The translations under genes were made by a program, and so were the position numbers. Under the pieces are notes generated by a model. That model was not told the origin of the DNA. It made no database searches and was given only the letters and a program-made list of their open reading frames with translations. 53,205 bases of DNA from a virus. This document shows, piece after piece, positions 46,501-53,205 of this stretch (within the stretch, counting starts at the first letter, position 1; each line of letters begins with the position of its first letter). Location: positions 1-53,205 of IMG/VR virus record IMGVR_UViG_3300008261_000396, one strand, 5' to 3'.

Positions 46501-49500
46501 GAAATAACTTAGATAGAGAAGAATCTTACAGTGATGAAATGCTCAACTTTATTGATGCTCTTGATAGTGGTGAGTTATTACATGATTTATCATTACACCC
46601 AGAAGCATTAAAAATTGAGAAGCTTTTATTATCTCTGATTAACAAAAGAGTTATCAAACAAAAAGTAAAAGGAGAACCACTTGTACAAGTATCTTCTGCT
46701 TTTTATGAAAATAACCTTACAGAGTCTCCTAATTTTAGAAATGCAACTGATGCAGATAAGAAAAAATGGGTAGGTAGTAACTTACTTCCTACTTATCATA
46801 AGAAGGCGAATGGTAAAACTGCAGCAATGAAGGTTATGATTGCATTACAGGGGGACTATGTTAACTTGTTGAATCTTGAATATAAAGGGGCAACTATTGG
46901 AGATATTGATACATTAAACAAAGCAATCAAAGATGATAAATGGTTAGATGCAAATGATAGTGCTAACAGAAAAGCAATAACTCTTGTAGGGGTTAGGATT
47001 CCAGTTCAGGGTCTAAACTCTATGGAGTTTATGGAAGTTTATGAGTTCTTACCTCCACAAGCAGGTAATATAATCATTCCTCCAGCTGAGATAGTTGCTA
47101 AGTCAGGGGGTGACTTTGATATTGATAAACTTACAATCTTTATGACCAACATAGACATAGATGGTAAGCTTAAAGAAAGAACCTATAAAAATACTGCGGA
47201 GCTAAAAGCTTCTCTACAGAACATCAAAGATAATGAGGATGAATCCATAACTAAAGCTTTCAAACAACAAAAAGCAGGAGTAGAGAATGACTTGATGAAT
47301 GATATCAAAGAAATACTTGAGCTTCCACAAAACTTTGTTTCTCTTATTACACCAAATGGTACTTTCTTATTGAAAGATATTGCTGACAAACTAGCTGCAG
47401 ATGTGATGGAATATGATCCATTCAAAAATTACATGACTGATACAACAACAGAACCTGAAAAAGGTAAGAAAATTATCAGTGCAACAAGAGTATTAGAACC
47501 TCTTTATAACTTATATAAACATGAATCTAATATTGTTGGTAAGAAAACATTAGGTTTAGGTGCTATAGAAAATACAATGAATGTATTGTTAAACTCTATT
47601 GGAGCCCTTATGCCAGAAACATATACCAATGCTTATTCAAAAGTAACAAGAACCACTAATATAGGTTTAAGACATAATGTAAGGAAAGTTGATGGTACGG
47701 ATAGAATATCCCTATCTAACTTATATGATGTTAACAATGTGAATAAAATAGCTGATGTATTCTCACAAGCAATGAACGGCTGGGTGGATGTTGAAAAAGA
47801 TGCATGGATTTTCTTTATCCAAGGTAACTATGAGGTAGCACCTATATTATTATATTTAATTAAAGCTGGTGTTCCTGTTAAAGAAGCTATTTACTTTGTA
47901 TCACAACCATTAGTAAGAGAATATGTAGATGAACAGCGTCTTGCTAAATCTACATTTGCTTCTGTATTAGGAAAAGCTCCAGAAGAAAAGACATTTGTGA
48001 AGTATCAATCAGCTTCTAATATCATTAATAAATATTTCAATCCTTCTGTATTACCAGCTAAAGGTGAAGCATATGTTAGATTTGAAACAGGACGTAAGTT
48101 ATTTGATAAATTAATGAAGGATAGAAAAGATAAACATTTTACAGAAAAAGAAATGTTACAGTTAATACAAGATTCTAAAAAGAATAATAATTTTAAATCT
48201 TCTGACTTATCATTAACTATGTTCTTACACTACTTGGATATTGAAGACCAGATTAAGGGTATTACACAGGTTAAAATGAACTCTAATCCAGATACTAATA
48301 CTAAGTCAGTATTATCTGATATTGAGACATCAGAAGCAAGATTAGAAAACTTAGAAAATAATCCTGAGTTACAACCAATAATATCTGCTTTGATGAGCAA
48401 CTCAGTTATTAGCTCATTCTTTAATAACAAACTAGCATTGTCTTTAGCTGCACCATTGTTTAAATTAAGATACAATGATGCAATCCGTAGATTTATTAAA
48501 TCTGAAGATGATTCCAATACTTTAAGCAAAAATATAAAATCTACATTTGGTGAAAGTGGTAGAGATAATTATTTGAATACTTTCAAAAATGATTTAGTAA
48601 GTTACATTTTTCAAAATAGATTGGTTAAAACAGACATTAAAAAAGGTTACATATCTTATGATGCAAAAGAATTACCAAGTAAACAGATGCTTTCTGATAA
48701 ATTTGGAGCTTTTGTAAAAACAAATAAAGATGGTAGCAAAACTTTGTTTTATAATCTTAAAAATTTAGAAAAAGAATATACATCAGGTGTATGGAAAGAA
48801 GATGCAGAGAAACCAAACCATTATTCACAGTTAGGATTACATCCTGTTCCAGCAAATACATTTACAATTGCTAAAGGAAACAACACACAAGCTTATGCTA
48901 GATTTGTAATGGAAAGAGAGTATTTAAGATCTATTTATCCAATTGCAGAAACAGGTTTAGAAAAAACAGCTTATGAAGAGTTTCTAGCAAACAGAGCACT
49001 TGATAATACTTTTAATGTTAATCATTTATTTAGTGATCCAAAAAATGCTTTTGCTGTAAGATTATATGACATAATCTTGACTAACCCTAAGCTTGTAAAT
49101 AAATTTGATGTGTTATCAAAACTAGAGCTTGATAATAATACTCAAAATACTATGTTCAATCTTAACTTGATTGACCGTGATATTGACAACATCAAAGCAA
49201 ATATTTACACTAAAAATTTAACAGACTTAGCAGATCCTGTTTTGTTAAAAGCATTAGCTAATGAATTAAGTTTGAGTGACCAAGATATAGAAAACATTTC
49301 TTACTTATTCTCTAGACTTCCTTTGTTTGCATACTTGCAATCAGGTATCAATAAAACTAAATCTAACTTAGTTCCTTATGTAAGTACAGAATCATTCTTA
49401 AACATTATGGATGATGCTGTCAAAGACTTTACTGAACTTCTTTCTAATCCGGATAAAGCTGAAAGAGTATTAAGAGATTTTTATGACAAGTTTAATGCTC

Positions 49501-51893
49501 AGAATAGTTATAAAAATAAAGACAAAAACAGATTTAAGAACTATTTTACTGATATTGACTTTAATAAAGTAGGTACTGGAGGAGCTATACAAGTAAAAAA
49601 AGGAACTGTTGAAAAAACAAATAATATTATTTTAAGAAGTAATTTAAAGGCAAATCCTGCAAGTTTGTATTTATTTGGGGATAATGATGTAAGAAAAGGT
49701 TTAGGAGGTCAAGCAAAAGAAATGCGTGGTGAACCAAATGCTATTGGTATATCTACTAAAAAATTACCAGCAAGAGGTGAAGAAGCATATAAATCAGATG
49801 CTGAACTAGAAGAAAACAAAAAAATCATTACTGAAGATATAAACAAAGCAATTGCTGAATGGAATACAGGAAAGTATAACAAACTTATTATTCCACAAAT
49901 GGGTGTTGGTTTAGCTGAGTTACCTACAAGGGCTCCAGAAACATATAAGTTTTTACAACAAGAACTTAAAAGATTAGAAAATCATGTTGCTCAACCAGCT
50001 ACTAGTGTTAATGAATTAACTGAAGAAGATGTTAAATGGTTGCGTGCTAATAGAAAACTAATTGAAACAACATATAAGAGTAGTAATCTTTTTGGAGCTA
50101 GAGACACTGAATTAAAAACTCCTTTATTCTTTGATAATAATAAAACTAAAGTTATTCGTATTGATCCTGATCCAGCTGATACTTCTAGAATTATATTTGA
50201 AAAAGATTCTAAAACATGGATGGTTAAACTAGAAGAAAAAGATAATAAAGTAAGTCCACGTTTATATGAATGGAAAGATGTTTATGGTAAAGGAGAATTT
50301 TCATTTTATGCAACTGATGGTTCTACTAAGAGTGATTTAGAAAACATAAATAAAAGTGGATTAATGAATTTAATTAATCAGCTTTATGAAGATACAAATA
50401 TTCCTGATCCAGGAGATAAACAACTTATAGTATCAAATGCTCTTCAACAAAAATATGGCTTAAAAAGAACTTATAAAGATATAATTAATGAGTTAAATCC
50501 TACTATTCAACCAACTACTGAAGCTGTAGATGTTAAAGTAATTTCAAAAGATTATGGTGTTGTTGTAGCTGAGACTAAACCAAACAATACAAAAACTAAA
50601 GAGTTTGTAAAAATTATACAATCACAAATTAAAGCACAAGCATACCAAGAAAATAAAACAGGTAATAAAATGTTCATGTATGGTCTTAGATGGACTAGAA
50701 AAGCAAAAGCAATTAAACCAATAGTTAACAAAAGTTATGCAAATGGTGGTTTACCAACAACAGATGCTAAAGCAACTGATGGATATGTATATGATACTTT
50801 GGACCAAAATGGTAAACCATTAGCACCTTTATCAGATCTACAACCTATAATTAATGAGATTCAAAACGCATTAGGTATTGATATGTCTAACTATGATGCT
50901 GTAATTGGTAACATTTATTTACCCGGACAAAGAATTCAGACACATAGAGATACTACTGAAAGTTTAAGTGCTAGAAATTATCCTGTTGTAGTGTATACAA
51001 TAGGTGCAGGTAATGCTATTAATATTTATGAAAATTTAAAAAATCCGGGTTCGGCTAGTTTTGCAAGTGATAAAAAAATATCTATACCTACAGAAAACGG
51101 AACTATCTATACATTTGGTATGGATGGTAAAGGAAGATTTGAATTAGGTCACGATACACCACATGCAGTTCAAAAAGGAGATACTCAAGAACCAATTACT
51201 ATGCCTGATGGTACAGTAATTAAAGATTATACAATTACTCTTACATTCAGAAGAGCTGCTGATTTAGAACAAGGTATGCCTACAGCTCCTGCTAAAACTA
51301 AAGTAATATCATCAGCTATTGAAGCTGTAGAAGAACAAACTAATGATCTTATTACTACACCAGATCCTAACATCTTTTTGTATGATGATTCAAAAGATGA
51401 CAGTGCTGCTTTCTACAAAAAATTAACCAGTACTAATTCTACAGTAGGTTTTGTTTATAATGCAACCAAGTTTGAAATAGATAATAATAAAGATCTTCCT
51501 GGACAAGGTTATTTAAGATTAGTATCCAAAGATACTGCCTTACCTTTTGTTACAAGTTTGACTAGTAATTTTGATAACTTTAGTAACTTAGCACCTGAGA
51601 ATTATCAAATTGTGAAAAACTATTTTGATAGAAAAATTCAGGAGCTTAAAAATGCTAAAGACTTAGGTAACAAAATAGCACTTCCTAAAGCAGGAATAGG
51701 TGATGCTAAGAAAATGCCTCAAGAATTATTTGTATATTTAAGTAAGAGGTTATTTGAAGAGTTAGGTTATTTAAATCCTGGTTCTTCAGCTTACAAAGAC
51801 ATAACTGAAGTAATAAGTAATAAACAAGGTATATCAGATGATGAAATTCTTGCATCACTAGGTTTTGAATCTGATCCTTTTAACTGTGTATAA
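40569..51893 (+). CDS. Giant fusion: zincin, virion RNA polymerase, macro-like and AlkB-like domains
   Basis: From the ATG at 40569 this encodes 3774 residues. Domains in order: HEAWH at residues 750-754 with a downstream EEDIAEDF (zincin-like peptidase motif), and the RNA polymerase core. There, R2143-IPVQGLNS...EFLPPQAGN-IIIPPAEIVAKSGG leads to DFDID at 2182-2186. This mirrors the beta-prime pattern ending NADFDGD and matches the crAss-like virion RNA polymerase loop. Next is a macro-like (DUF7831-like) domain at about 3015-3136 (FGDND, GLGGQA, PQMGVGLAELP). An AlkB-like 2OG-Fe(II) oxygenase at about 3346-3564 has H3459-x-D3461, H3532 and R3561/R3562. A weaker second macro-like domain spans about 3625-3733. 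The polymerase presumably enters the cell with the DNA and transcribes early genes. The extra domains suggest repair or counter-defence. The TTG at 40560 was rejected as start. Confidence 0.85.
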   Translation: MICSLNETQLSDLRKITYKKLSGLKPSESFDLKVYIKDIYQRIEKAAGEEKALQYAQIIPLTIHFVQGDDEINSILAKTDFNPSDIMKLRAEFNDIKNVKKYVTTPVRKKSKKELKSELEHENFQLDNLEITDPDYSVLEKMDKAKIEYPNVTTFQFGEDKNPDDPNTQIQDDVLAEDKKVFDTVIKKIMKAHKEKTVDQDNPVIGGTEVFLKMMSSESFENKHKLSNHKTVTAKSYKGVFAVVTDIDGNYLYFDENGNLTTEDKGTVVYQFIRKPYLLEDKLNKKQHALFMIYHNLGKMYKNTLVAASKIAKRVGLSSKEVLKNQTENMNGVYNMRKDIIDNNTSYITQINGGSFGILSAKNKRKINDQLQKTVKLTREIVKDAKIISSTDLSEGFAQFFVQYNTPIFGEISMPVNIQRGNFDQELANKVADVITTKATNKGRTLSDDERIAYFKVFLNNQKVSKKGVKNKNNIFLDKVAGGPLTLTINGEKFEGDAIFTTAVRDKIAQHLPTAIKFGDKGSIGANVNISNSYKDKGTYTDYEISGDKFKPVEKDYIDEVVLKYAKPQFTNEGGSMISGFNPYLSYSIPSQFTEDADSFFDIALDSKTAAPVRKKTQAEKNETAEKVVKEKSKAVQKKRTTKVPAATENVEVIIEHNWFTPFKNDLSEEDANGFNLDRSKALDNFLDKVFTTEADKAAAETWWANSPLSKYISLNRITQIVNSNAFATFTGTGITLYEGDGGTAVDLYHEAWHGFSQLFLTRDEKIKLYNELKGQPKWANKSFFDIEEDIAEDFRDYARSRGKKEAPKGFLGKVFQRIYNFLQNLIGRVSKQDLATRPRDIESVKELFDKLYRASENPELLQDMQPSTDNMMFTQLNRAKAITSVKDVATKYEPFDSAESLKVVNYLDSLIPDIFNSVNQQRNSSSAPVRVLQTNANRKHLYKLLEKKISERFNQLREDFAKTAAEGGDIDTLELNQLPFLGRMLDNFGNVDATIDGKDQKGVIAFHMQNSRFKILANKFVELEEDPTDINNSRIVRLDGGNIFSSREAASQETKTILSSIYKVDRNKTKVTVNDEGKQVLSIEYEVDPQTGLYMLLDEREMWSKVAKVLAGSFVNITKTADDVLAEARVQRTDFDRTKVLKDWEINFLTVADSKFIVENKSGQRVLDLDKFVKHFKNNINSKNVLEFLNALGIVMDTSNPTIASVVADPNFVNKFAIGHIFDSLEHINKMYDPEKFTFLRNPLAYLKTSLPKTLDPGQKFDSSSRIKELANIQVRFSDKYSNFSAVSPEGNRVWEHFLDNTFTRIMTSLNHTKSWQELTNPDADPNGLFRHMRYLAYDNNTYTRHSVLLKSLFNDLLAVNNPGGKKDNTLVIQNVAGTQLIDTKTNNQQGVSTASMDATSKYLQEIHTMLMSGVEEFMRHASKQMSQGIVLKNGLKTYDNKNAKNLYVDIEKFLPTTNSGEDYAFDILSGYLTGEVNRIFRFSSDLEKYSQFTGYTRTVNRKTGEVVMAGQALTAFEDVLSKDTQAKIYAIVDKAVADKQSDFDFSDIYDDNAKLTEEIRKDVAKYFNSITTELKQRLDKTKFIDPALRGRVENKGVELTVDESDTTLMKAYAYNSWIHKFETAILGYGDLAQYNHAKEEFHKRNAGFGSGGLGFASDLKSRSFVNKMPKLFNKIAPSKPFDGTLTTAIIKERVIEKSVYYDEYYDALVKDYTKRFGDKTKAKELAKTALKEYNNMKIGDGQGHISFESYRILKNLEGNWLPEQEELYKKLANGEEVSVEDVVHYFPPYKLQYCGAMETTGLPVTSFHKFSLAPIIPGVAKKGTPLYDLHQKMMLNDVDYVVFETGSKVGHLGTGDEIYDENGNILMDEPFTKNVIFTEFLKNQTEVNSEYKGKSIFSTQMRKLVLDNLYENGVINSPDEKDVVSPLVKRYLDNVSDYTELVKLELLEEIGFDETSDGEYKARDKESIGKLLSLVRNNLDREESYSDEMLNFIDALDSGELLHDLSLHPEALKIEKLLLSLINKRVIKQKVKGEPLVQVSSAFYENNLTESPNFRNATDADKKKWVGSNLLPTYHKKANGKTAAMKVMIALQGDYVNLLNLEYKGATIGDIDTLNKAIKDDKWLDANDSANRKAITLVGVRIPVQGLNSMEFMEVYEFLPPQAGNIIIPPAEIVAKSGGDFDIDKLTIFMTNIDIDGKLKERTYKNTAELKASLQNIKDNEDESITKAFKQQKAGVENDLMNDIKEILELPQNFVSLITPNGTFLLKDIADKLAADVMEYDPFKNYMTDTTTEPEKGKKIISATRVLEPLYNLYKHESNIVGKKTLGLGAIENTMNVLLNSIGALMPETYTNAYSKVTRTTNIGLRHNVRKVDGTDRISLSNLYDVNNVNKIADVFSQAMNGWVDVEKDAWIFFIQGNYEVAPILLYLIKAGVPVKEAIYFVSQPLVREYVDEQRLAKSTFASVLGKAPEEKTFVKYQSASNIINKYFNPSVLPAKGEAYVRFETGRKLFDKLMKDRKDKHFTEKEMLQLIQDSKKNNNFKSSDLSLTMFLHYLDIEDQIKGITQVKMNSNPDTNTKSVLSDIETSEARLENLENNPELQPIISALMSNSVISSFFNNKLALSLAAPLFKLRYNDAIRRFIKSEDDSNTLSKNIKSTFGESGRDNYLNTFKNDLVSYIFQNRLVKTDIKKGYISYDAKELPSKQMLSDKFGAFVKTNKDGSKTLFYNLKNLEKEYTSGVWKEDAEKPNHYSQLGLHPVPANTFTIAKGNNTQAYARFVMEREYLRSIYPIAETGLEKTAYEEFLANRALDNTFNVNHLFSDPKNAFAVRLYDIILTNPKLVNKFDVLSKLELDNNTQNTMFNLNLIDRDIDNIKANIYTKNLTDLADPVLLKALANELSLSDQDIENISYLFSRLPLFAYLQSGINKTKSNLVPYVSTESFLNIMDDAVKDFTELLSNPDKAERVLRDFYDKFNAQNSYKNKDKNRFKNYFTDIDFNKVGTGGAIQVKKGTVEKTNNIILRSNLKANPASLYLFGDNDVRKGLGGQAKEMRGEPNAIGISTKKLPARGEEAYKSDAELEENKKIITEDINKAIAEWNTGKYNKLIIPQMGVGLAELPTRAPETYKFLQQELKRLENHVAQPATSVNELTEEDVKWLRANRKLIETTYKSSNLFGARDTELKTPLFFDNNKTKVIRIDPDPADTSRIIFEKDSKTWMVKLEEKDNKVSPRLYEWKDVYGKGEFSFYATDGSTKSDLENINKSGLMNLINQLYEDTNIPDPGDKQLIVSNALQQKYGLKRTYKDIINELNPTIQPTTEAVDVKVISKDYGVVVAETKPNNTKTKEFVKIIQSQIKAQAYQENKTGNKMFMYGLRWTRKAKAIKPIVNKSYANGGLPTTDAKATDGYVYDTLDQNGKPLAPLSDLQPIINEIQNALGIDMSNYDAVIGNIYLPGQRIQTHRDTTESLSARNYPVVVYTIGAGNAINIYENLKNPGSASFASDKKISIPTENGTIYTFGMDGKGRFELGHDTPHAVQKGDTQEPITMPDGTVIKDYTITLTFRRAADLEQGMPTAPAKTKVISSAIEAVEEQTNDLITTPDPNIFLYDDSKDDSAAFYKKLTSTNSTVGFVYNATKFEIDNNKDLPGQGYLRLVSKDTALPFVTSLTSNFDNFSNLAPENYQIVKNYFDRKIQELKNAKDLGNKIALPKAGIGDAKKMPQELFVYLSKRLFEELGYLNPGSSAYKDITEVISNKQGISDDEILASLGFESDPFNCV

Positions 51894-51895
51894 AA

Positions 51896-53205
51896 ATGGT
51901 TTGTGAAGTTAAAGAAAATTCTATTAAACATTTAGAAAGAGAAAAAGCTACTAATAGTGAAAGAAAAATAATTGATACAGCAAAGTTTAATGAGCTCAAT
52001 GGAAGTCTCACTAAACTTGCTGTAGACAAGTATGGCTTAGAAACAAATGGTCAAATGCTTTTTAGTAATATTCAAATAAAAGCAGAACCTAATGATTCTC
52101 TATTTGAAAAACTTCAAGAACTCAAAGTTAGATATGATGAAAGACAAGCAATAGCTGATAATGCTGTTGTACCAAAAGAAGATTACAATAATGATGTACA
52201 AGAATTATTTAATTCTAATCCTGAATTAGCTAAGATAGGTACACCACAACAATATACAGAGTATATAAAAACTATATTTCCTGATAGTCAAATAAAAGAT
52301 ATTGTTTACCACGGTACTGATGTAGAATTTGAAAAATTTATGTTGGAATATTTAGGTGTAAATACAAAAGCTTCTGATACAGATAGAGGTTTTGCATTTT
52401 CTAATAATAAAAATGTAGCAAAAACATATGGAAAAAATATAAAATCTGTAATAATAAATGCACAACATATTGAAAATGTACCACCAGTATCAGAACAATA
52501 TGATGATATTTTAAAACCTGAGTTTTTAAGTTTAAAAGAACAAATAACAAGTTTAAAAAAAATAATTGCTGAACAAGAAAAAATTAACAGTATAAATACA
52601 GTAGATCAACTTCCAAATTCATTCTATGTATATTCAGAAAAAATCAAATCTTTTGTAAAAATTGTAAAAGAGAATGGTTCTTTTTATGCATATATTAATA
52701 ATGAAAAAATAAATGATAAATTAAATAACAAACAAGTTTTATCTTTATTTGAAACAACTAAAAAAAACACAAAAGATTTAGTTAAACAATTGAATTTATT
52801 AACTGATGAAAATACTGCATTTATTTATAAAGACATAATAGATAACAGAAATATAGAAAGCACAGTTAGAACTAATGTATATTTTGCTAAACCTAATCAA
52901 ATTTACACATTGGGTTCTAAACAAGATATAGAAGGGTTTAAACAGTTTGTTAAAGGTGTTTCTAAACAAGCCATGTTTATGAAAACTCCTGAAGTAGGGT
53001 ATTCATTAAAATTAGTTACTGCATTGATGAACTTATCTTCTTCAAAAGAAACTAAAAGAACAAGGAAGTATGGTGAACAAACAGAACCTGAAAGATTAAC
53101 AATCAGATTAAACACAAAAGAAAAACCATACCTAGAAGATAACATTAGAAAAACACTTAATAACAAAGGTGTTACAAATCAACAAGTTGATTTTGTATTT
53201 GACTA
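51896..53205 (+). CDS. ADP-ribosyltransferase-like polyvalent protein (partial, runs off window)
   Basis: The ATG at 51896, two bases behind the giant gene, opens a frame that stays open to the window end (436 codons visible). Residues about 138-180 read IVYHGTDVEFEKFML...GFAFSNNKNVAKTYG. This matches the start of ADP-ribosyltransferase-type folds of polyvalent phage proteins: YHGT, then a Phe/Ser beta strand and A-x-x-Y. Later parts are helical and charged, with KKIIAEQEKINS and KYGEQTEPERLTIRLNTKEKP near the end. It probably continues as another virion cargo protein. The catalytic Glu cannot be located confidently. The tight spacing shows co-expression with the polymerase. Confidence 0.6.
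   Translation, partial: MVCEVKENSIKHLEREKATNSERKIIDTAKFNELNGSLTKLAVDKYGLETNGQMLFSNIQIKAEPNDSLFEKLQELKVRYDERQAIADNAVVPKEDYNNDVQELFNSNPELAKIGTPQQYTEYIKTIFPDSQIKDIVYHGTDVEFEKFMLEYLGVNTKASDTDRGFAFSNNKNVAKTYGKNIKSVIINAQHIENVPPVSEQYDDILKPEFLSLKEQITSLKKIIAEQEKINSINTVDQLPNSFYVYSEKIKSFVKIVKENGSFYAYINNEKINDKLNNKQVLSLFETTKKNTKDLVKQLNLLTDENTAFIYKDIIDNRNIESTVRTNVYFAKPNQIYTLGSKQDIEGFKQFVKGVSKQAMFMKTPEVGYSLKLVTALMNLSSSKETKRTRKYGEQTEPERLTIRLNTKEKPYLEDNIRKTLNNKGVTNQQVDFVFD

Noticed and set aside
1-53205. Stop-codon reassignment (TAG or TGA read as sense), known in some crAss-like phages
   Set aside because: Long genes have no in-frame TAG or TGA, and both end genes at expected places (TAG at 524 and 11913 before a terminator; TGA at 12602, 30462 and 38200).
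1-53205. tRNA genes, CRISPR arrays or insertion sequences
   Set aside because: No cloverleaf-sized spacer, no regular direct repeats with spacers and no transposase motif were seen. Nearly all bases lie in + strand genes.

Overview
The window is AT-rich and read entirely on the + strand, with tightly packed genes: spacers mostly below 70 bases, many ATGA or TAATG overlaps, and no stretch above 300 bases without a gene. I read it as the virion (capsid, neck and ejected cargo) half of a crAss-like phage (order Crassvirales), with a Bacteroidota host. Three things support this. The giant protein at 40569-51893 has a DFDID catalytic loop inside a double-psi-barrel-like context, as in the virion RNA polymerase of crAss-like phages such as phi14:2. 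The order IHF-like protein, ring protein 1, ring protein 2, muzzle (12021-19735) matches the crAss neck/tail block. Several fibre-like genes carry SprB/PKD-like segments typical of Bacteroidota surface proteins. TAG, TGA and TAA all end genes, so there is no sign of stop-codon reassignment here.

Layout. (1) 15-1597: small, very basic, Lys/Gly-rich proteins, including one gene that looks frameshifted. (2) 1604-4471: a conserved structural protein, a Dps/ferritin-like protein with a complete ferroxidase-type residue set, and the Cys-rich probable major capsid protein, closed by a rho-independent terminator. (3) 4485-11978: capsid-surface/fibre genes, strikingly Cys-rich. Four of them share an N-terminal anchor-like module and differ in their distal domains; a second terminator follows. 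(4) 12021-19735: IHF-like DNA-binding protein, two ring/connector proteins and the 1802-aa muzzle. (5) 19735-40566: large cargo-type proteins with repeated short tags (AQxG and LTxxEIxxYxxxGYxVE), a HEWGH metallopeptidase motif and an inserted GIY-YIG homing endonuclease. Two apparent one-base frame breaks lie in this block. (6) 40569-53205: a 3774-aa fusion with a zincin motif (HEAWH), the RNA polymerase core, a macro-like (DUF7831-like) domain, an AlkB-like 2OG-Fe(II) dioxygenase and a degenerate second macro-like domain, then a partial ADP-ribosyltransferase-like gene that runs off the window.

How it fits together (inference): regions 1-3 build and decorate the head, region 4 builds the portal vertex and tail barrel, and regions 5-6 encode proteins packaged in the virion and delivered with the DNA, including the polymerase for early transcription. 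The novel element is the group of ADP-ribose-related and demethylation domains fused or adjacent to the polymerase, which suggests a virion-delivered repair or counter-defence package. No tRNA, rRNA, CRISPR array, integrase or replication gene was seen. Terminase and portal genes are probably just outside the window.
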